A stretch of DNA of 9,587 nucleotides. It comes from Ruminococcus flavefaciens (GTDB taxonomy: Bacteria; Bacillota; Clostridia; Oscillospirales; Ruminococcaceae). The notes beneath the pieces were generated by a model. That model did not search any database. It worked only from the letters and a program-made list of their open reading frames with translations, and was not told the origin of the DNA. A program made the translations under genes and the position numbers. Location of the stretch: NCBI GenBank assembly GCA_902796705.1, contig CADBQF010000067.1:1-9587 (forward strand), in the 5' to 3' direction. Position 1 is the stretch's first letter. Each line of letters opens with the position of its first letter. Shown here in pieces: positions 1 to 7,483 of the stretch.

Positions 1-70
1 GCTGTCGCCCTTCAAGGATTTTTAACGCAGTCACCGGCAAAATTTGACGAAAAGACGTGCATGAATCCCT

Positions 71-87
71 ATGTGGACAGGTTCTAA
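71..87. repeat. Left copy of a short inverted repeat flanking recQ
   Basis: The sequence ATGTGGACAGGTTCTAA is the reverse complement of 2078-2094 with one mismatch in 17. The similarity stops at the outer side of both copies. Positions 1-70, just outside the left copy, have no convincing gene: on the - strand a start codon near 63 opens only a 16-codon frame, with no clear ribosome binding site. Together 1-87 look like the edge of a dispersed intergenic repeat that continues left of the window. That interpretation is inference; the direct observation is the pair of matching ends. Confidence 0.5.
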
Positions 88-101
88 TTATAAACTATAA
101 T
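74..101 (+). promoter_or_regulatory. Possible upstream promoter for recQ
   Basis: TGGACA at 74-79 (5 of 6 to the -35 consensus) is followed after 16 nt by a perfect TATAAT at 96-101. The -35 lies inside the repeat edge at 71-87, so the repeat may supply part of a promoter. A transcript from here would start near 108, almost at the foot of the hairpin at 113-139. This is a consensus match only; the region is AT-rich and chance TATAAT matches are common. Confidence 0.35.
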
Positions 102-112
102 AAATGATATGT

Positions 113-139
113 CAAGAAAAGAAGGTTTCTTGCTTTTTT
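113..139 (+). terminator. Weak hairpin plus T-run upstream of recQ
   Basis: CAAGAAA (113-119) and TTTCTTG (126-132) form a perfect 7-bp stem around a 6-nt loop, followed by C and six T. This has the shape of a Rho-independent terminator for + strand transcription entering from the left, but the stem has only two G-C pairs and would be unstable. It overlaps the proposed -35 of the proximal recQ promoter. Confidence 0.3.
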
Positions 140-158
140 CACGGAATAGTGATATAAT
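130..158 (+). promoter_or_regulatory. Proximal recQ promoter, extended -10
   Basis: A perfect TATAAT at 153-158 is preceded by TG and one base (150-152), an extended -10 that can compensate for the poor -35 TTGCTT (130-135, 17-nt spacer). Transcription would begin near 165, about 10 nt before the strong AGGAGG at 175-180. This is the best promoter candidate for recQ. No operator-like repeat is visible here. Confidence 0.6.
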
Positions 159-189
159 TATTATTACTTAATTCAGGAGGCAAGTGAGA

Positions 190-2022
190 ATGGATAAATT
201 TACTGTATTGAAAGAATATTTCGGCCACAAGGATTTCAGGAACGGTCAGGCGGAGATGATCGATAATATACTCAACGGCTGTGATGTGCTTGGCATTATG
301 CCTACAGGAGCAGGAAAATCGCTCTGCTATCAGGTGCCTGCCATTATGATGAGCGGTATCACCATTGTCATCTCTCCGCTTATCTCGCTCATGAAAGATC
401 AGGTAAGTTCGCTTGTCTCGGCAGGTGTCAGTGCTGCCTGCATAAACAGTTCCCTCACTTCGGACGAATACTCCGAAACGATGCACCGCATCTGCTGCGG
501 CGAATACAAACTCGTGTACATCGCCCCTGAACGTCTTGGTACGCAGGAAATGGACAGACTCGTTTCATCTGTCGATATCTCCATGATAACTATAGACGAA
601 GCTCACTGTGTTTCACAGTGGGGACAGGATTTCCGTCCGAGCTATCTTCATATAAGTGAATTCATCAGCAGTCTGCCGCATCGTCCGGTCATAAGTGTAT
701 TCACGGCTACGGCAACTGATACGGTCAGGGACGATATGATACGTCTGCTCGGACTGAATGAGCCTTTCACGATGATAACAGGATTTGACCGTCCGAATCT
801 CCGATTCTCTGTCATCAAGCCGCAGAACAAATATGCAGAGCTGAAAAAGCTTCTCGGCGGTTTCGGGGACAAGTGCGGTATCATTTACTGTCTCTCACGA
901 AAAAACGTGGAGGAGATCTGCGAAAAACTCAATGACGACGGCTTCTCTGCAACAAGATATCACGCCGGTCTTGGTGATGCCGAAAGACGTGCCAACCAGG
1001 ACGATTTCATCTACGACAGAAAACAGATAATGGTCGCCACTAACGCTTTCGGAATGGGCATAGACAAATCTGACGTTTCTTTCGTGATACACTACAATAT
1101 GCCGAAAAATATAGAGAGCTACTATCAGGAAGCCGGCCGTGCAGGACGTGACGGAAGCCCGGCTGAGTGTATCCTCCTCTACGGGCCGAAAGATGTCCGC
1201 ACCAATAATTTCATGATAGAAAAAAGCCGTGAAGAAAACAGCGATCTTTCCGCAGAAGAAAAGGAAACGATGCTCGAACGTGACAGAATGCGTCTGAGGG
1301 ATATGACTTTCTATGCAACGACAGCAGGCTGTCTGCGTGAATTCATGCTGAGATATTTCGGGGAAAAAGCTCCCTCCTACTGTGGGAACTGCTCTAACTG
1401 CATCAACGGTTTTGAAGAAGCGGATATAACTGTAGATGCTCAGAAGATAGTCTCGTGCGTTTACCGTATAAAGCAAAAAGGCAGATATTTCGGCAAGAAC
1501 ATGGTCATCGACGTACTTAGGGGAAGCAGTAACGAAAGGCTGCTCTCACTTGGATTTGACAAGCTTTCGACTTACGGTATCATGAGCGATGTCTCTGTGT
1601 ATACTCTCCGTGCGGAACTCGACTTTCTCATAACAAACGGTTATCTTGATTTTACCGGCGACGAATTCCCTGTGGTCGAGCTTACTCCCCTTTCGGCAAA
1701 GATCCTCAAAGAACGCATCAATATAAAAATGAAGCTCCCGAAGAAGCCTCAGAAAAGCAGGAAAAATAAAGAACAGGAATTCCCCGCCGACGAAAAGCTC
1801 TTCGAGAAGCTCCGTGGCCTCCGCAGCAGGCTTGCTTCAGAGGCGAATGTTCCGGCATATATCGTTTTCTCAGATGCCGCTCTACGGGATATGTGCAGAC
1901 TTCGCCCTGTTGACCGGGAGGGATTCCTGAATGTTTCTGGTGTCGGAACACACAAAGCTGATAAATACGGCGAGGAATTCTGCCGGCTCATCAGCGAATA
2001 CATAGAAGAGGAGAAAGAATAG
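190..2022 (+). CDS. recQ: ATP-dependent DNA helicase RecQ
   Basis: This is a 610-residue superfamily 2 3'-5' DNA helicase acting in the cytoplasm in recombination and repair of stalled forks, with the full domain set of the family. Residues 16-20 (FRNGQ) are motif 0; the Walker A motif, ending TGAGKS, is at 35-44; DEAH is at 136-139, followed by the aromatic-rich loop with SQWGQDFR. FTATAT is near 171-176, and motifs V and VI (VATNAFGMGIDK, QEAGRAGRDG) lie near 282-322. Cysteines 381, 398, 401 and 404 form the RecQ zinc site, close to their positions in E. coli RecQ. A winged-helix RQC region follows to about 508, then a lysine-rich linker and a C-terminal HRDC domain (about 535-605). ATG at 190 is preferred over GTG at 184 because AGGAGG (175-180) is 9 nt from the ATG but only 3 nt from the GTG. 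The gene stands alone, convergent with the envelope operon, and nothing suggests it is part of that system. Confidence 0.97.
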   Translation: MDKFTVLKEYFGHKDFRNGQAEMIDNILNGCDVLGIMPTGAGKSLCYQVPAIMMSGITIVISPLISLMKDQVSSLVSAGVSAACINSSLTSDEYSETMHRICCGEYKLVYIAPERLGTQEMDRLVSSVDISMITIDEAHCVSQWGQDFRPSYLHISEFISSLPHRPVISVFTATATDTVRDDMIRLLGLNEPFTMITGFDRPNLRFSVIKPQNKYAELKKLLGGFGDKCGIIYCLSRKNVEEICEKLNDDGFSATRYHAGLGDAERRANQDDFIYDRKQIMVATNAFGMGIDKSDVSFVIHYNMPKNIESYYQEAGRAGRDGSPAECILLYGPKDVRTNNFMIEKSREENSDLSAEEKETMLERDRMRLRDMTFYATTAGCLREFMLRYFGEKAPSYCGNCSNCINGFEEADITVDAQKIVSCVYRIKQKGRYFGKNMVIDVLRGSSNERLLSLGFDKLSTYGIMSDVSVYTLRAELDFLITNGYLDFTGDEFPVVELTPLSAKILKERINIKMKLPKKPQKSRKNKEQEFPADEKLFEKLRGLRSRLASEANVPAYIVFSDAALRDMCRLRPVDREGFLNVSGVGTHKADKYGEEFCRLISEYIEEEKE

Positions 2023-2041
2023 ATGATACCGGATATACAGG

Positions 2042-2079
2042 CAGTCAGGATCTGTCTTCATAAGATCTGCTGATTTTTT
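2042..2079 (+). terminator. Probable recQ terminator
   Basis: An imperfect stem pairs CAGTCAGGATC (2042-2052) with GATCTGCTG (2064-2072), with single-base bulges, around a loop of about 11 nt. A run of six T follows at 2074-2079. It begins 19 nt after the recQ stop. The T-run is on the correct side for recQ only. For the - strand operon arriving from the right I see no good terminator in 2023-2102. Confidence 0.45.
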
Positions 2080-2094
2080 AGAACCTGCCCACAT
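2078..2094. repeat. Right copy of the inverted repeat flanking recQ
   Basis: TTAGAACCTGCCCACAT matches the reverse complement of 71-87 at 16 of 17 positions. It ends 8 nt before the stop codon of the convergent hydrolase gene (2103-2105) and starts at the end of the recQ terminator T-run. With the left copy it brackets recQ as a short inverted repeat. No target-site duplication is evident next to the two copies. Confidence 0.5.
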
Positions 2095-2102
2095 TCGATA
2101 TG

Positions 2103-4109
2103 TTACCGAACAATGCCGAAGACATCTCCCTTTTCCCCAAGGAACAGCACCTTTCCGCCCTGCGGCATGGGTATCACATCGCCTGCGTCCCTGACATGAG
2201 AAGTATATATCGGCTCATCGAATTTGTTGAACACGATAACGTTACTTTTTTCCGGCCGCTTTAATGTAACGGGAGTGTTGGCTATACTTTCTGAAATGGT
2301 GTACCACTCCGCATTGTCTGTAATTTCAACAGATTTTACCGAAGCATCAAATGCGGGAATGTCATCTGACATGATATATTCTATACCGAATGAAGTTTTT
2401 ATCGTCTGCCTGCCGCTCTCGTCATTGCCAATAGTGATATCCATGATATCTCTGCTCGATGATGAAGGTATATGATTTGGTGAAACAAGATGCTTGCTGT
2501 CAGCTATTTTCAGCAGGAAATCTGCTCCTTTGACGGAAAGATATACATAGCCTTTCAGATCACCCACAACATGGAACTGTGCGATAGCAGTGGCATCATA
2601 GTTGCTCGATGAATACTTGTCACTCGCAAGAAGGAATTTCTTCCCGTCAAGTGCCTGAATGCCCTCCAAAACATCTTCGCTGACTTTATTATCCTCTATC
2701 ATCTGCCCTGCATAAGTCTTTATGTTGATCGAGCCAAGTCCGGGATAAGTCATTCCGCCGGATACTTTCATAAAAGTTCCGTCTTCATTCATTTCAAAGG
2801 ACAAACGGCTGCCTCCGCCTCCGACAAGACGTTTATCAAAGCCGCTGTCTTCTACCTCGTATGCAAGTTCCGCAAAATCACCGTCTGCGGTATAGACATA
2901 GTCGGTGTATTCGGTCTTGCGTGAGGTTATCTTTTCAATGTGGAGATATTTATTATCAGGGAATGTCACTCTGCAAAGCGTATCGCTCCCTCCCATGAGA
3001 TTCATGAGATACCAGCCCTCATAAGCCTTGAATCCATCGGGGATTTTGTCAACTATCGTACATTCTGGCGGTTCTTCCTCTTTTATGCTTATACCCTTTT
3101 CCTGCAAGCAAACGTCCATGAGAGCCTGTGCTACAAGATCGTTATAGCTGCTGCTGCCGCCGTTTGAAAGCACTGCAACGCTGATATGCTCATCGGGAGC
3201 TGCCAGCAGGAAAGCGTGATCCATTGTCACATCGCCGCCCTTGCCGACTACTTTGACACCGCTCTGCTTGTAGCGGAGCATTTCTGCATAGTCCCAGCCA
3301 AGACCGTTTTCGTCGCTGTACTCATTATCGTTCCAGCGTGTCGCCATAGCGTTCTTTGCACTTTCAGAGATGAGCGTATCATCGCCAGTGAAGAAAGCCG
3401 CACCGAATTTTGCCGTATCGGAAGCCGTTGCATATATACCGCCGCCACCGATAGTCATGCAATAGCTTGTATCAAGCGGCAGACCGTTTGCCGAGAAAGA
3501 CGGCACGAGCTTTTCGTTCCGGAACATATCAATCGGCGTTCCTGTATCAGTGACACCTATCTTATCGGAGATATTCTCCCTCACATAGTCGGTGTAGCTC
3601 ATGCCTGTTACGTTCTCCACTATCAGTTCAAGCAGATCAAAACCGTCATTGCAGTAAGCCGCATATTTTCCCGGATCGGCTTTCAGACGCTGCTTTGCAA
3701 GGTTTTCAAGCAGGTGATCGTGGCAATAGGTATCATTGTCGTCATACAGTTCGCAGTTGAACCTTGTTGAACCCATTATCCCCGAAGTGTGATCCATGAG
3801 CATACGGACAGTAATGTCCTTGTACCGCTCGTCAGCCATTTTAAAACCGGGGATATATTCGGTTACCGGTGCATCAAGTTCCACCAGTCCCTCATCTGCA
3901 AGCTGCATAACGGCGGCTGTCGAATAGACTTTGCTGACAGAACTGACACAGTAGATATACTCTCCGTCACCTGTGTTTTTTTCCGCAGATACAGTCTTAG
4001 CTGCTGTATCTGCTTTTTCTGTTTTTACGGGTTTATCCGCCGCTGTGCTTCCGCAGCCTGTCAGCATGAGGAATGCCGTTAATGCAGCGATATTCTTAAT
4101 ATGTTTCAT
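2103..4109 (-). CDS. Serine hydrolase lipoprotein, beta-lactamase/PBP-like fold
   Basis: A 668-residue predicted lipoprotein. Residues 1-18 are a signal peptide ending in the lipobox LTGC with Cys19 as the lipid anchor, followed by a Lys/Thr/Ala-rich linker to about 45. The catalytic domain has the three class C beta-lactamase-type boxes: S57-V-S-K60 (SxxK), Y152-C-N154 (YxN), and K290-G-G as the third box. MDHTSG (105-110) and the segment after YCN also match the family. Residues 360-668 form a glycine-rich, strand-rich region I do not recognise. The protein should sit on the outer face of the membrane and act on an ester or amide such as a peptidoglycan stem peptide, D-amino-acid ester or small molecule; the substrate is unknown. 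Only 38 residues separate Cys19 from Ser57, so the strands usually found before SxxK seem absent. The ATG at 4109 has a purine-rich site (GAGGGGG) 5 nt upstream and lies 12 nt after the permease stop, so it is the last gene of that operon. Family assignment is firm; enzyme activity is not. Confidence 0.88.
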   Translation of the reverse strand: MKHIKNIAALTAFLMLTGCGSTAADKPVKTEKADTAAKTVSAEKNTGDGEYIYCVSSVSKVYSTAAVMQLADEGLVELDAPVTEYIPGFKMADERYKDITVRMLMDHTSGIMGSTRFNCELYDDNDTYCHDHLLENLAKQRLKADPGKYAAYCNDGFDLLELIVENVTGMSYTDYVRENISDKIGVTDTGTPIDMFRNEKLVPSFSANGLPLDTSYCMTIGGGGIYATASDTAKFGAAFFTGDDTLISESAKNAMATRWNDNEYSDENGLGWDYAEMLRYKQSGVKVVGKGGDVTMDHAFLLAAPDEHISVAVLSNGGSSSYNDLVAQALMDVCLQEKGISIKEEEPPECTIVDKIPDGFKAYEGWYLMNLMGGSDTLCRVTFPDNKYLHIEKITSRKTEYTDYVYTADGDFAELAYEVEDSGFDKRLVGGGGSRLSFEMNEDGTFMKVSGGMTYPGLGSINIKTYAGQMIEDNKVSEDVLEGIQALDGKKFLLASDKYSSSNYDATAIAQFHVVGDLKGYVYLSVKGADFLLKIADSKHLVSPNHIPSSSSRDIMDITIGNDESGRQTIKTSFGIEYIMSDDIPAFDASVKSVEITDNAEWYTISESIANTPVTLKRPEKSNVIVFNKFDEPIYTSHVRDAGDVIPMPQGGKVLFLGEKGDVFGIVR

Positions 4110-4121
4110 AAGCTCCCCCTC

Positions 4122-6638
4122 TTATTCGGTCATGAGTTCTGTTACTGATATTGCCTTTATCCTGCCTGCACTGATGTAGGTGACTGCATAGCAGAATAAC
4201 ACAAGGATCACATCTGCAATGATCGTCAGCGGTATGTTCAGCTCGCCCACAACGCCGAATACCATGATCCAGAATGTACTGTATAAATACTTTGCTGCAA
4301 ATGAAGCTATTATCACAGATACTATCGTGACGGGCATTGTTTTTATCGCTATCTGCTTCATAAGGTCTTTCGAGGTATATCCCATGCCCTTCATGATACC
4401 GAGTTTCCTGCGTTGACGCTTTACATTAGATGACGCGATAAGTCCGAGGATAACTGCCACGATCGCTGAAAGCACGGCTGCTGCACCGATAGAAACGTAT
4501 TCCGACACCATAGAAATGCCTTTAAGTTCCTGCTCCGCCAGTGTCATGAGCGAATTGACGTCCTTGACGATAAAGTGTCTGCTGTTTCCTGTGATGACCT
4601 GTCCGTCAACGACTACCGCATAGTCGATATTTGTTACCCCGTACTGTGATGTCAGCAGAGCAAGTTTTTCATCTGCTGCTGCCCGTATGCGTTCTTCAAG
4701 CGAATCGTCTGCACTGACTGCATTGACGCTGTCCTTGACGGAAGTGCCGAACTTCTCGTTCAGCTTTTCCTCGAACTGCTCCTGTGTAACACCGTCTTTC
4801 AGATATACTGAAACGATGTTCGGACGTGCATCTGGACAGGCACGGCAGAAGCCTTCCGAGGTCATATACAGCATCATTCCGCCGTTCATCATACTGCTTG
4901 TGATCCCTGTTATGATATATTTGGTCTCTGTACCGTTGCCGCTGATAACGATGCTGTCTCCTATATCCGTACCTTCATACCGCTTTCTTGCGATCGTTGT
5001 CATGATCTCGTTGTCATGCTCCGGGAATCTGCCGTCCAGCAGCTTGATATTTTCCGAATCGCTGTAGTCATCATATATAACAGGAACACCGCCGTATTCA
5101 CTTCCCTTTACGGTAAGCCAATAACCCGAATAGTTTGCAAGTGCTTTTCTTACCTCCGGCATATCTGCTATCTCATCTCTTACTGCATAGGTGTCCACAC
5201 CGTTCATGACCTCGACCTCGGTGACGAAATCATATCCTGTCATAGACATGAGACCGTCCATTCCATGACTGAAGAATGCCACACACGTCACACAGAAAAG
5301 TATCGCTGTTCCTGCCAGAATGATGCAGACAGCCGTTCCGAATGCTGACCTGATGTCACCGAAAAAGCTCTTCATTGCAAGTGTGACATTGATGCTTCCC
5401 TTTGACTTTTCAAGCGGAAGAATGTTCCTGCCGAAATGGTGTGTACGAATGCCCTTTCTGAATGCCACGACAGGCGGATATTTCTTTACCTTGCCGGCTT
5501 TTATAAGTGCAAATAATGTCACGGTCACAACAACGGCAAGTCCTGCAAGAAGTATCATGCCTGCTTCTGTTTTCACGGTAACAGGTCTGCCTATCACATT
5601 CTGTATGCCGAGATTCATCAGCGGACTTACAAGCACAGCCTCAACAGCACCAATGGCCGCACCGATACCGGAAATTATCACATATTCATATACATAGGAA
5701 AGCGATATCTCTTTTGATCTGTAGCCAAGTGCTTCAAGTACACCTATCTGCTGCATCTGGTCTTCTATGTCGTTGGTGATACGGTGCATTATCATAAGCA
5801 CAGCCGAAAGCATGGTTATCCCTGCGAGAAATGCTAAGAAATACATGAACATATTAATGAACAGCATGGAATTTGTCTTTTCATGCTCCACATCGCTGTC
5901 AGCATAGGCGGAGTCGATACTTTCGCCGCCTATCTCGCTGCATCTGCTGATGTAAGCGGTATTGGTAAATCCCGTGCCTCTGGAGTTGAAACAAAGCACC
6001 GTTACTTCCTGATCGGAAGCATTGTTGAAGACCAGCTTGAAAAGCTCATAGTCGTTATCAGATATGACCATTTTATAGCCGTATCCCGAGTCGTTGAACA
6101 GTCCTGTCTCGTAAAAGCCGGCTATCGTGAACGGATAGTCTCTGCCGTTCTTGCAGGCAGTAAGCGTATCGCCCGGCTTGTAACCCTCGCTGATACTCAA
6201 AAACGCCGGCAGCCATATAGGGTGTTCCAGCTTTTCTATCTCCTCATCGGAGAGTTTGTCAGTCTTGACGAAATCCTCTATCTTCCGTTCTGCCTTTTCG
6301 TTTACGAACAAGGTTTTATAAGTACGGTCCTCGCCATTGTTGTTTACATAATCAAGCACTTCGACAAATATGGCTTCGGTCTCGGTTATATCCTTGATGC
6401 CGTAGTCGTCCGAAAGGACTTCTTTGAATTCGTCACGGTATTTGTCTTTATTTATAAAAACGATAGTATCCTTTGAGCCTGACTGTGCGAAGCTGTCATA
6501 ATACGCCTTGTTCGCCTTTGAGATATTCGCCATGAAAACAGCGAGCATGAGCGTTGTTATCATCGTGAGAAATACAATGGCTGCAGCTTCCTTTTTGTTC
6601 TTTTTCAGCTTGAAAAGCGATAAGCGAAGTATATTCAT
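4122..6638 (-). CDS. ABC transporter permease with two FtsX domains (MacB-like)
   Basis: An 838-residue integral membrane protein made of two similar halves. Half one has a membrane segment at about 18-38, an extracytoplasmic domain at 39-257 and segments at about 258-283, 318-342 and 360-380. Half two has a segment at 434-456, a domain at 457-712 and segments at about 713-735, 766-786 and 803-825. Each half carries an FtsX-type cytoplasmic helix between its second and third segments: GVLEALGYRSKEI near 299 and LGIMKGMGYTSKDL near 746. Eight segments with two large external domains fit a fused pair of MacB-like permeases and differ from BceB-type permeases, which have ten segments and one large domain. 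Such proteins couple ATP hydrolysis to periplasmic or extracellular work rather than carrying substrate through a channel. The ATG at 6638 has AGGAG about 9 nt upstream. It follows the ATPase stop by 11 nt and precedes the hydrolase by 12 nt, so the three genes should be cotranscribed and the permease partnered by an ATPase dimer. Substrate unknown. Confidence 0.93.
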   Translation of the reverse strand: MNILRLSLFKLKKNKKEAAAIVFLTMITTLMLAVFMANISKANKAYYDSFAQSGSKDTIVFINKDKYRDEFKEVLSDDYGIKDITETEAIFVEVLDYVNNNGEDRTYKTLFVNEKAERKIEDFVKTDKLSDEEIEKLEHPIWLPAFLSISEGYKPGDTLTACKNGRDYPFTIAGFYETGLFNDSGYGYKMVISDNDYELFKLVFNNASDQEVTVLCFNSRGTGFTNTAYISRCSEIGGESIDSAYADSDVEHEKTNSMLFINMFMYFLAFLAGITMLSAVLMIMHRITNDIEDQMQQIGVLEALGYRSKEISLSYVYEYVIISGIGAAIGAVEAVLVSPLMNLGIQNVIGRPVTVKTEAGMILLAGLAVVVTVTLFALIKAGKVKKYPPVVAFRKGIRTHHFGRNILPLEKSKGSINVTLAMKSFFGDIRSAFGTAVCIILAGTAILFCVTCVAFFSHGMDGLMSMTGYDFVTEVEVMNGVDTYAVRDEIADMPEVRKALANYSGYWLTVKGSEYGGVPVIYDDYSDSENIKLLDGRFPEHDNEIMTTIARKRYEGTDIGDSIVISGNGTETKYIITGITSSMMNGGMMLYMTSEGFCRACPDARPNIVSVYLKDGVTQEQFEEKLNEKFGTSVKDSVNAVSADDSLEERIRAAADEKLALLTSQYGVTNIDYAVVVDGQVITGNSRHFIVKDVNSLMTLAEQELKGISMVSEYVSIGAAAVLSAIVAVILGLIASSNVKRQRRKLGIMKGMGYTSKDLMKQIAIKTMPVTIVSVIIASFAAKYLYSTFWIMVFGVVGELNIPLTIIADVILVLFCYAVTYISAGRIKAISVTELMTE

Positions 6639-6649
6639 GTTCTCACTCC

Positions 6650-7411
6650 TTACCAGCCCATATTGTTGAGGAAATCAGTAAGTCCTGTACGGCGTTCCTC
6701 AGAATCGTCTTCGCCGTATGGTCTCATGCGGTAGTCACCCACGACTCCGCCGTCACGGAAATAAAGCACCCTCGTTCCTCTGAGAGCAGTTTTCAGGTCG
6801 TGCGTTACCATAACGACAGACTGACCGTTTTTATGTATCTCAGTGAAGATATCCAGCACATCACGGCTCGATGCGGAGTTGAGAGCTCCTGTCGGCTCGT
6901 CAGCGAAAAGTATCTTCGGATCGTTTATTACCGCACGTACGATGCCGACTCTCTGTGCCTCACCGCCTGAGAGCTGATCGGGATATTTCTTCCAGTCCTT
7001 TTCGTTCAGACCGACTCTCCTGAGCAGTTCCTTTGCTTTATTTACAAGTTCCTGAGAATTCTTCTGCACGATCAATGCTCCTGTGAGTACATTGTCAAGC
7101 ACCGTCTGATCGTCAAGAAGATACACGCTCTGAAAGACGAATCCGCAGTTGCCACGCCTGAACATCGCAAGCTGATCGTTGGAATAGTCCTGTATCTGTG
7201 TACCGGCGAAATATATCTTTCCGAGCGTCGGCTTGTCCATTCCCGAAAGTGCATACAGGAGCGTGGATTTTCCTGAACCCGATGAACCCATGATGACAGT
7301 GAAGTCGCCCTCATTTATGTCAAGGTCAAGATTTTTAATGACGTGCTGCTGTGTGCCTCCGTTTGAAAAAGATTTGCAGAGTTTTTCTGTTCTTAAAATA
7401 GAAGAAGCCAT
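6650..7411 (-). CDS. ABC transporter ATP-binding protein (MacB/LolD type)
   Basis: The 253-residue cytoplasmic nucleotide-binding subunit for the permease encoded next. It shows Walker A GSSGSGKST (residues 42-50), Q-loop Gln94, the signature LSGGE (147-151) followed by AQRVGIVRA, Walker B ILFADE with Asp171 and Glu172, and the switch His204 in MVTHDL. All catalytic residues are intact and the length is normal for the LolD/MacB-N group that serves FtsX permeases. The start is set at the ATG at 7409-7411. The upstream in-frame ATG at 7418-7420 would overlap the ribosome binding site AGAAAGGA (7420-7427), which sits 8 nt from the chosen start and has no spacing from the upstream one. It is the first gene after the regulatory gap, so it should be the first cistron of the ATPase-permease-hydrolase transcript. 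Confidence 0.95.
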   Translation of the reverse strand: MASSILRTEKLCKSFSNGGTQQHVIKNLDLDINEGDFTVIMGSSGSGKSTLLYALSGMDKPTLGKIYFAGTQIQDYSNDQLAMFRRGNCGFVFQSVYLLDDQTVLDNVLTGALIVQKNSQELVNKAKELLRRVGLNEKDWKKYPDQLSGGEAQRVGIVRAVINDPKILFADEPTGALNSASSRDVLDIFTEIHKNGQSVVMVTHDLKTALRGTRVLYFRDGGVVGDYRMRPYGEDDSEERRTGLTDFLNNMGW

Positions 7412-7452
7412 ATATAACATCCTTTCTTGAAGTTTTTTGCTTTTCTAAGGAT

Positions 7453-7481
7453 ATTATACATGACTTCCGGAAGATCTTCCA
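7453..7481 (-). promoter_or_regulatory. Promoter of the ABC transporter-hydrolase operon
   Basis: Read on the - strand, a perfect TATAAT occupies 7453-7458. At the standard 17-nt spacing the -35 position (7476-7481) reads TGGAAG, only three matches to consensus. Transcription should begin near 7447, giving a leader of roughly 36 nt to the ATG at 7411. A good -10 with a poor -35 is typical of promoters that need an activator, and the candidate activator sites lie directly upstream. Confidence 0.6.
7464..7480. promoter_or_regulatory. Composite palindrome over the -35
   Basis: CTTCCGGAAGATCTTCC contains two overlapping perfect palindromes: CTTCCGGAAG (7464-7473) and GGAAGATCTTCC (7469-7480). 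It can be read as three half-sites CTTCC / GGAAG / CTTCC. It covers the -35 position and part of the spacer. It lacks a following T-run in either direction, so it does not look like a terminator. A protein-binding role is inference; the palindromes are directly visible. Confidence 0.45.
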
Positions 7482-7483
7482 TA

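Noticed and set aside
1..87. Insertion sequence end or attachment site
   Set aside because: No transposase or integrase gene, no target duplication and no second end that can be paired confidently within the window; only a repeat edge can be supported.
184..189. GTG at 184 as the recQ start
   Set aside because: It is only 3 nt from AGGAGG, too close for normal initiation; ATG at 190 has 9-nt spacing.
895..1476. 193-codon open frame on the - strand inside recQ
   Set aside because: It lies wholly within a clear RecQ coding region, has no recognisable motif or convincing ribosome binding site, and its composition looks like a shadow of the opposite frame.
3186..3770. 194-codon open frame on the + strand antisense to the hydrolase
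   Set aside because: The hydrolase has conserved catalytic boxes in this region on the - strand; the antisense translation is rich in Cys, His and Ile with no domain signature.
5883..6476. 197-codon open frame on the + strand antisense to the permease
   Set aside because: It covers the permease's first external domain, which fits the family layout; the antisense frame shows no family features.
4122..7411. Assignment to the BceAB bacitracin/lantibiotic transporter family
   Set aside because: The permease shows eight membrane segments in two similar halves, each with a large external domain, not ten segments with a single large domain; the kinase also has a real sensor domain.
7421..7450. Possible attenuator or riboswitch in the ABC operon leader
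   Set aside because: The leader is only about 36 nt, with at best a 4-bp CCTT/AAGG pairing and no T-run or conserved aptamer.
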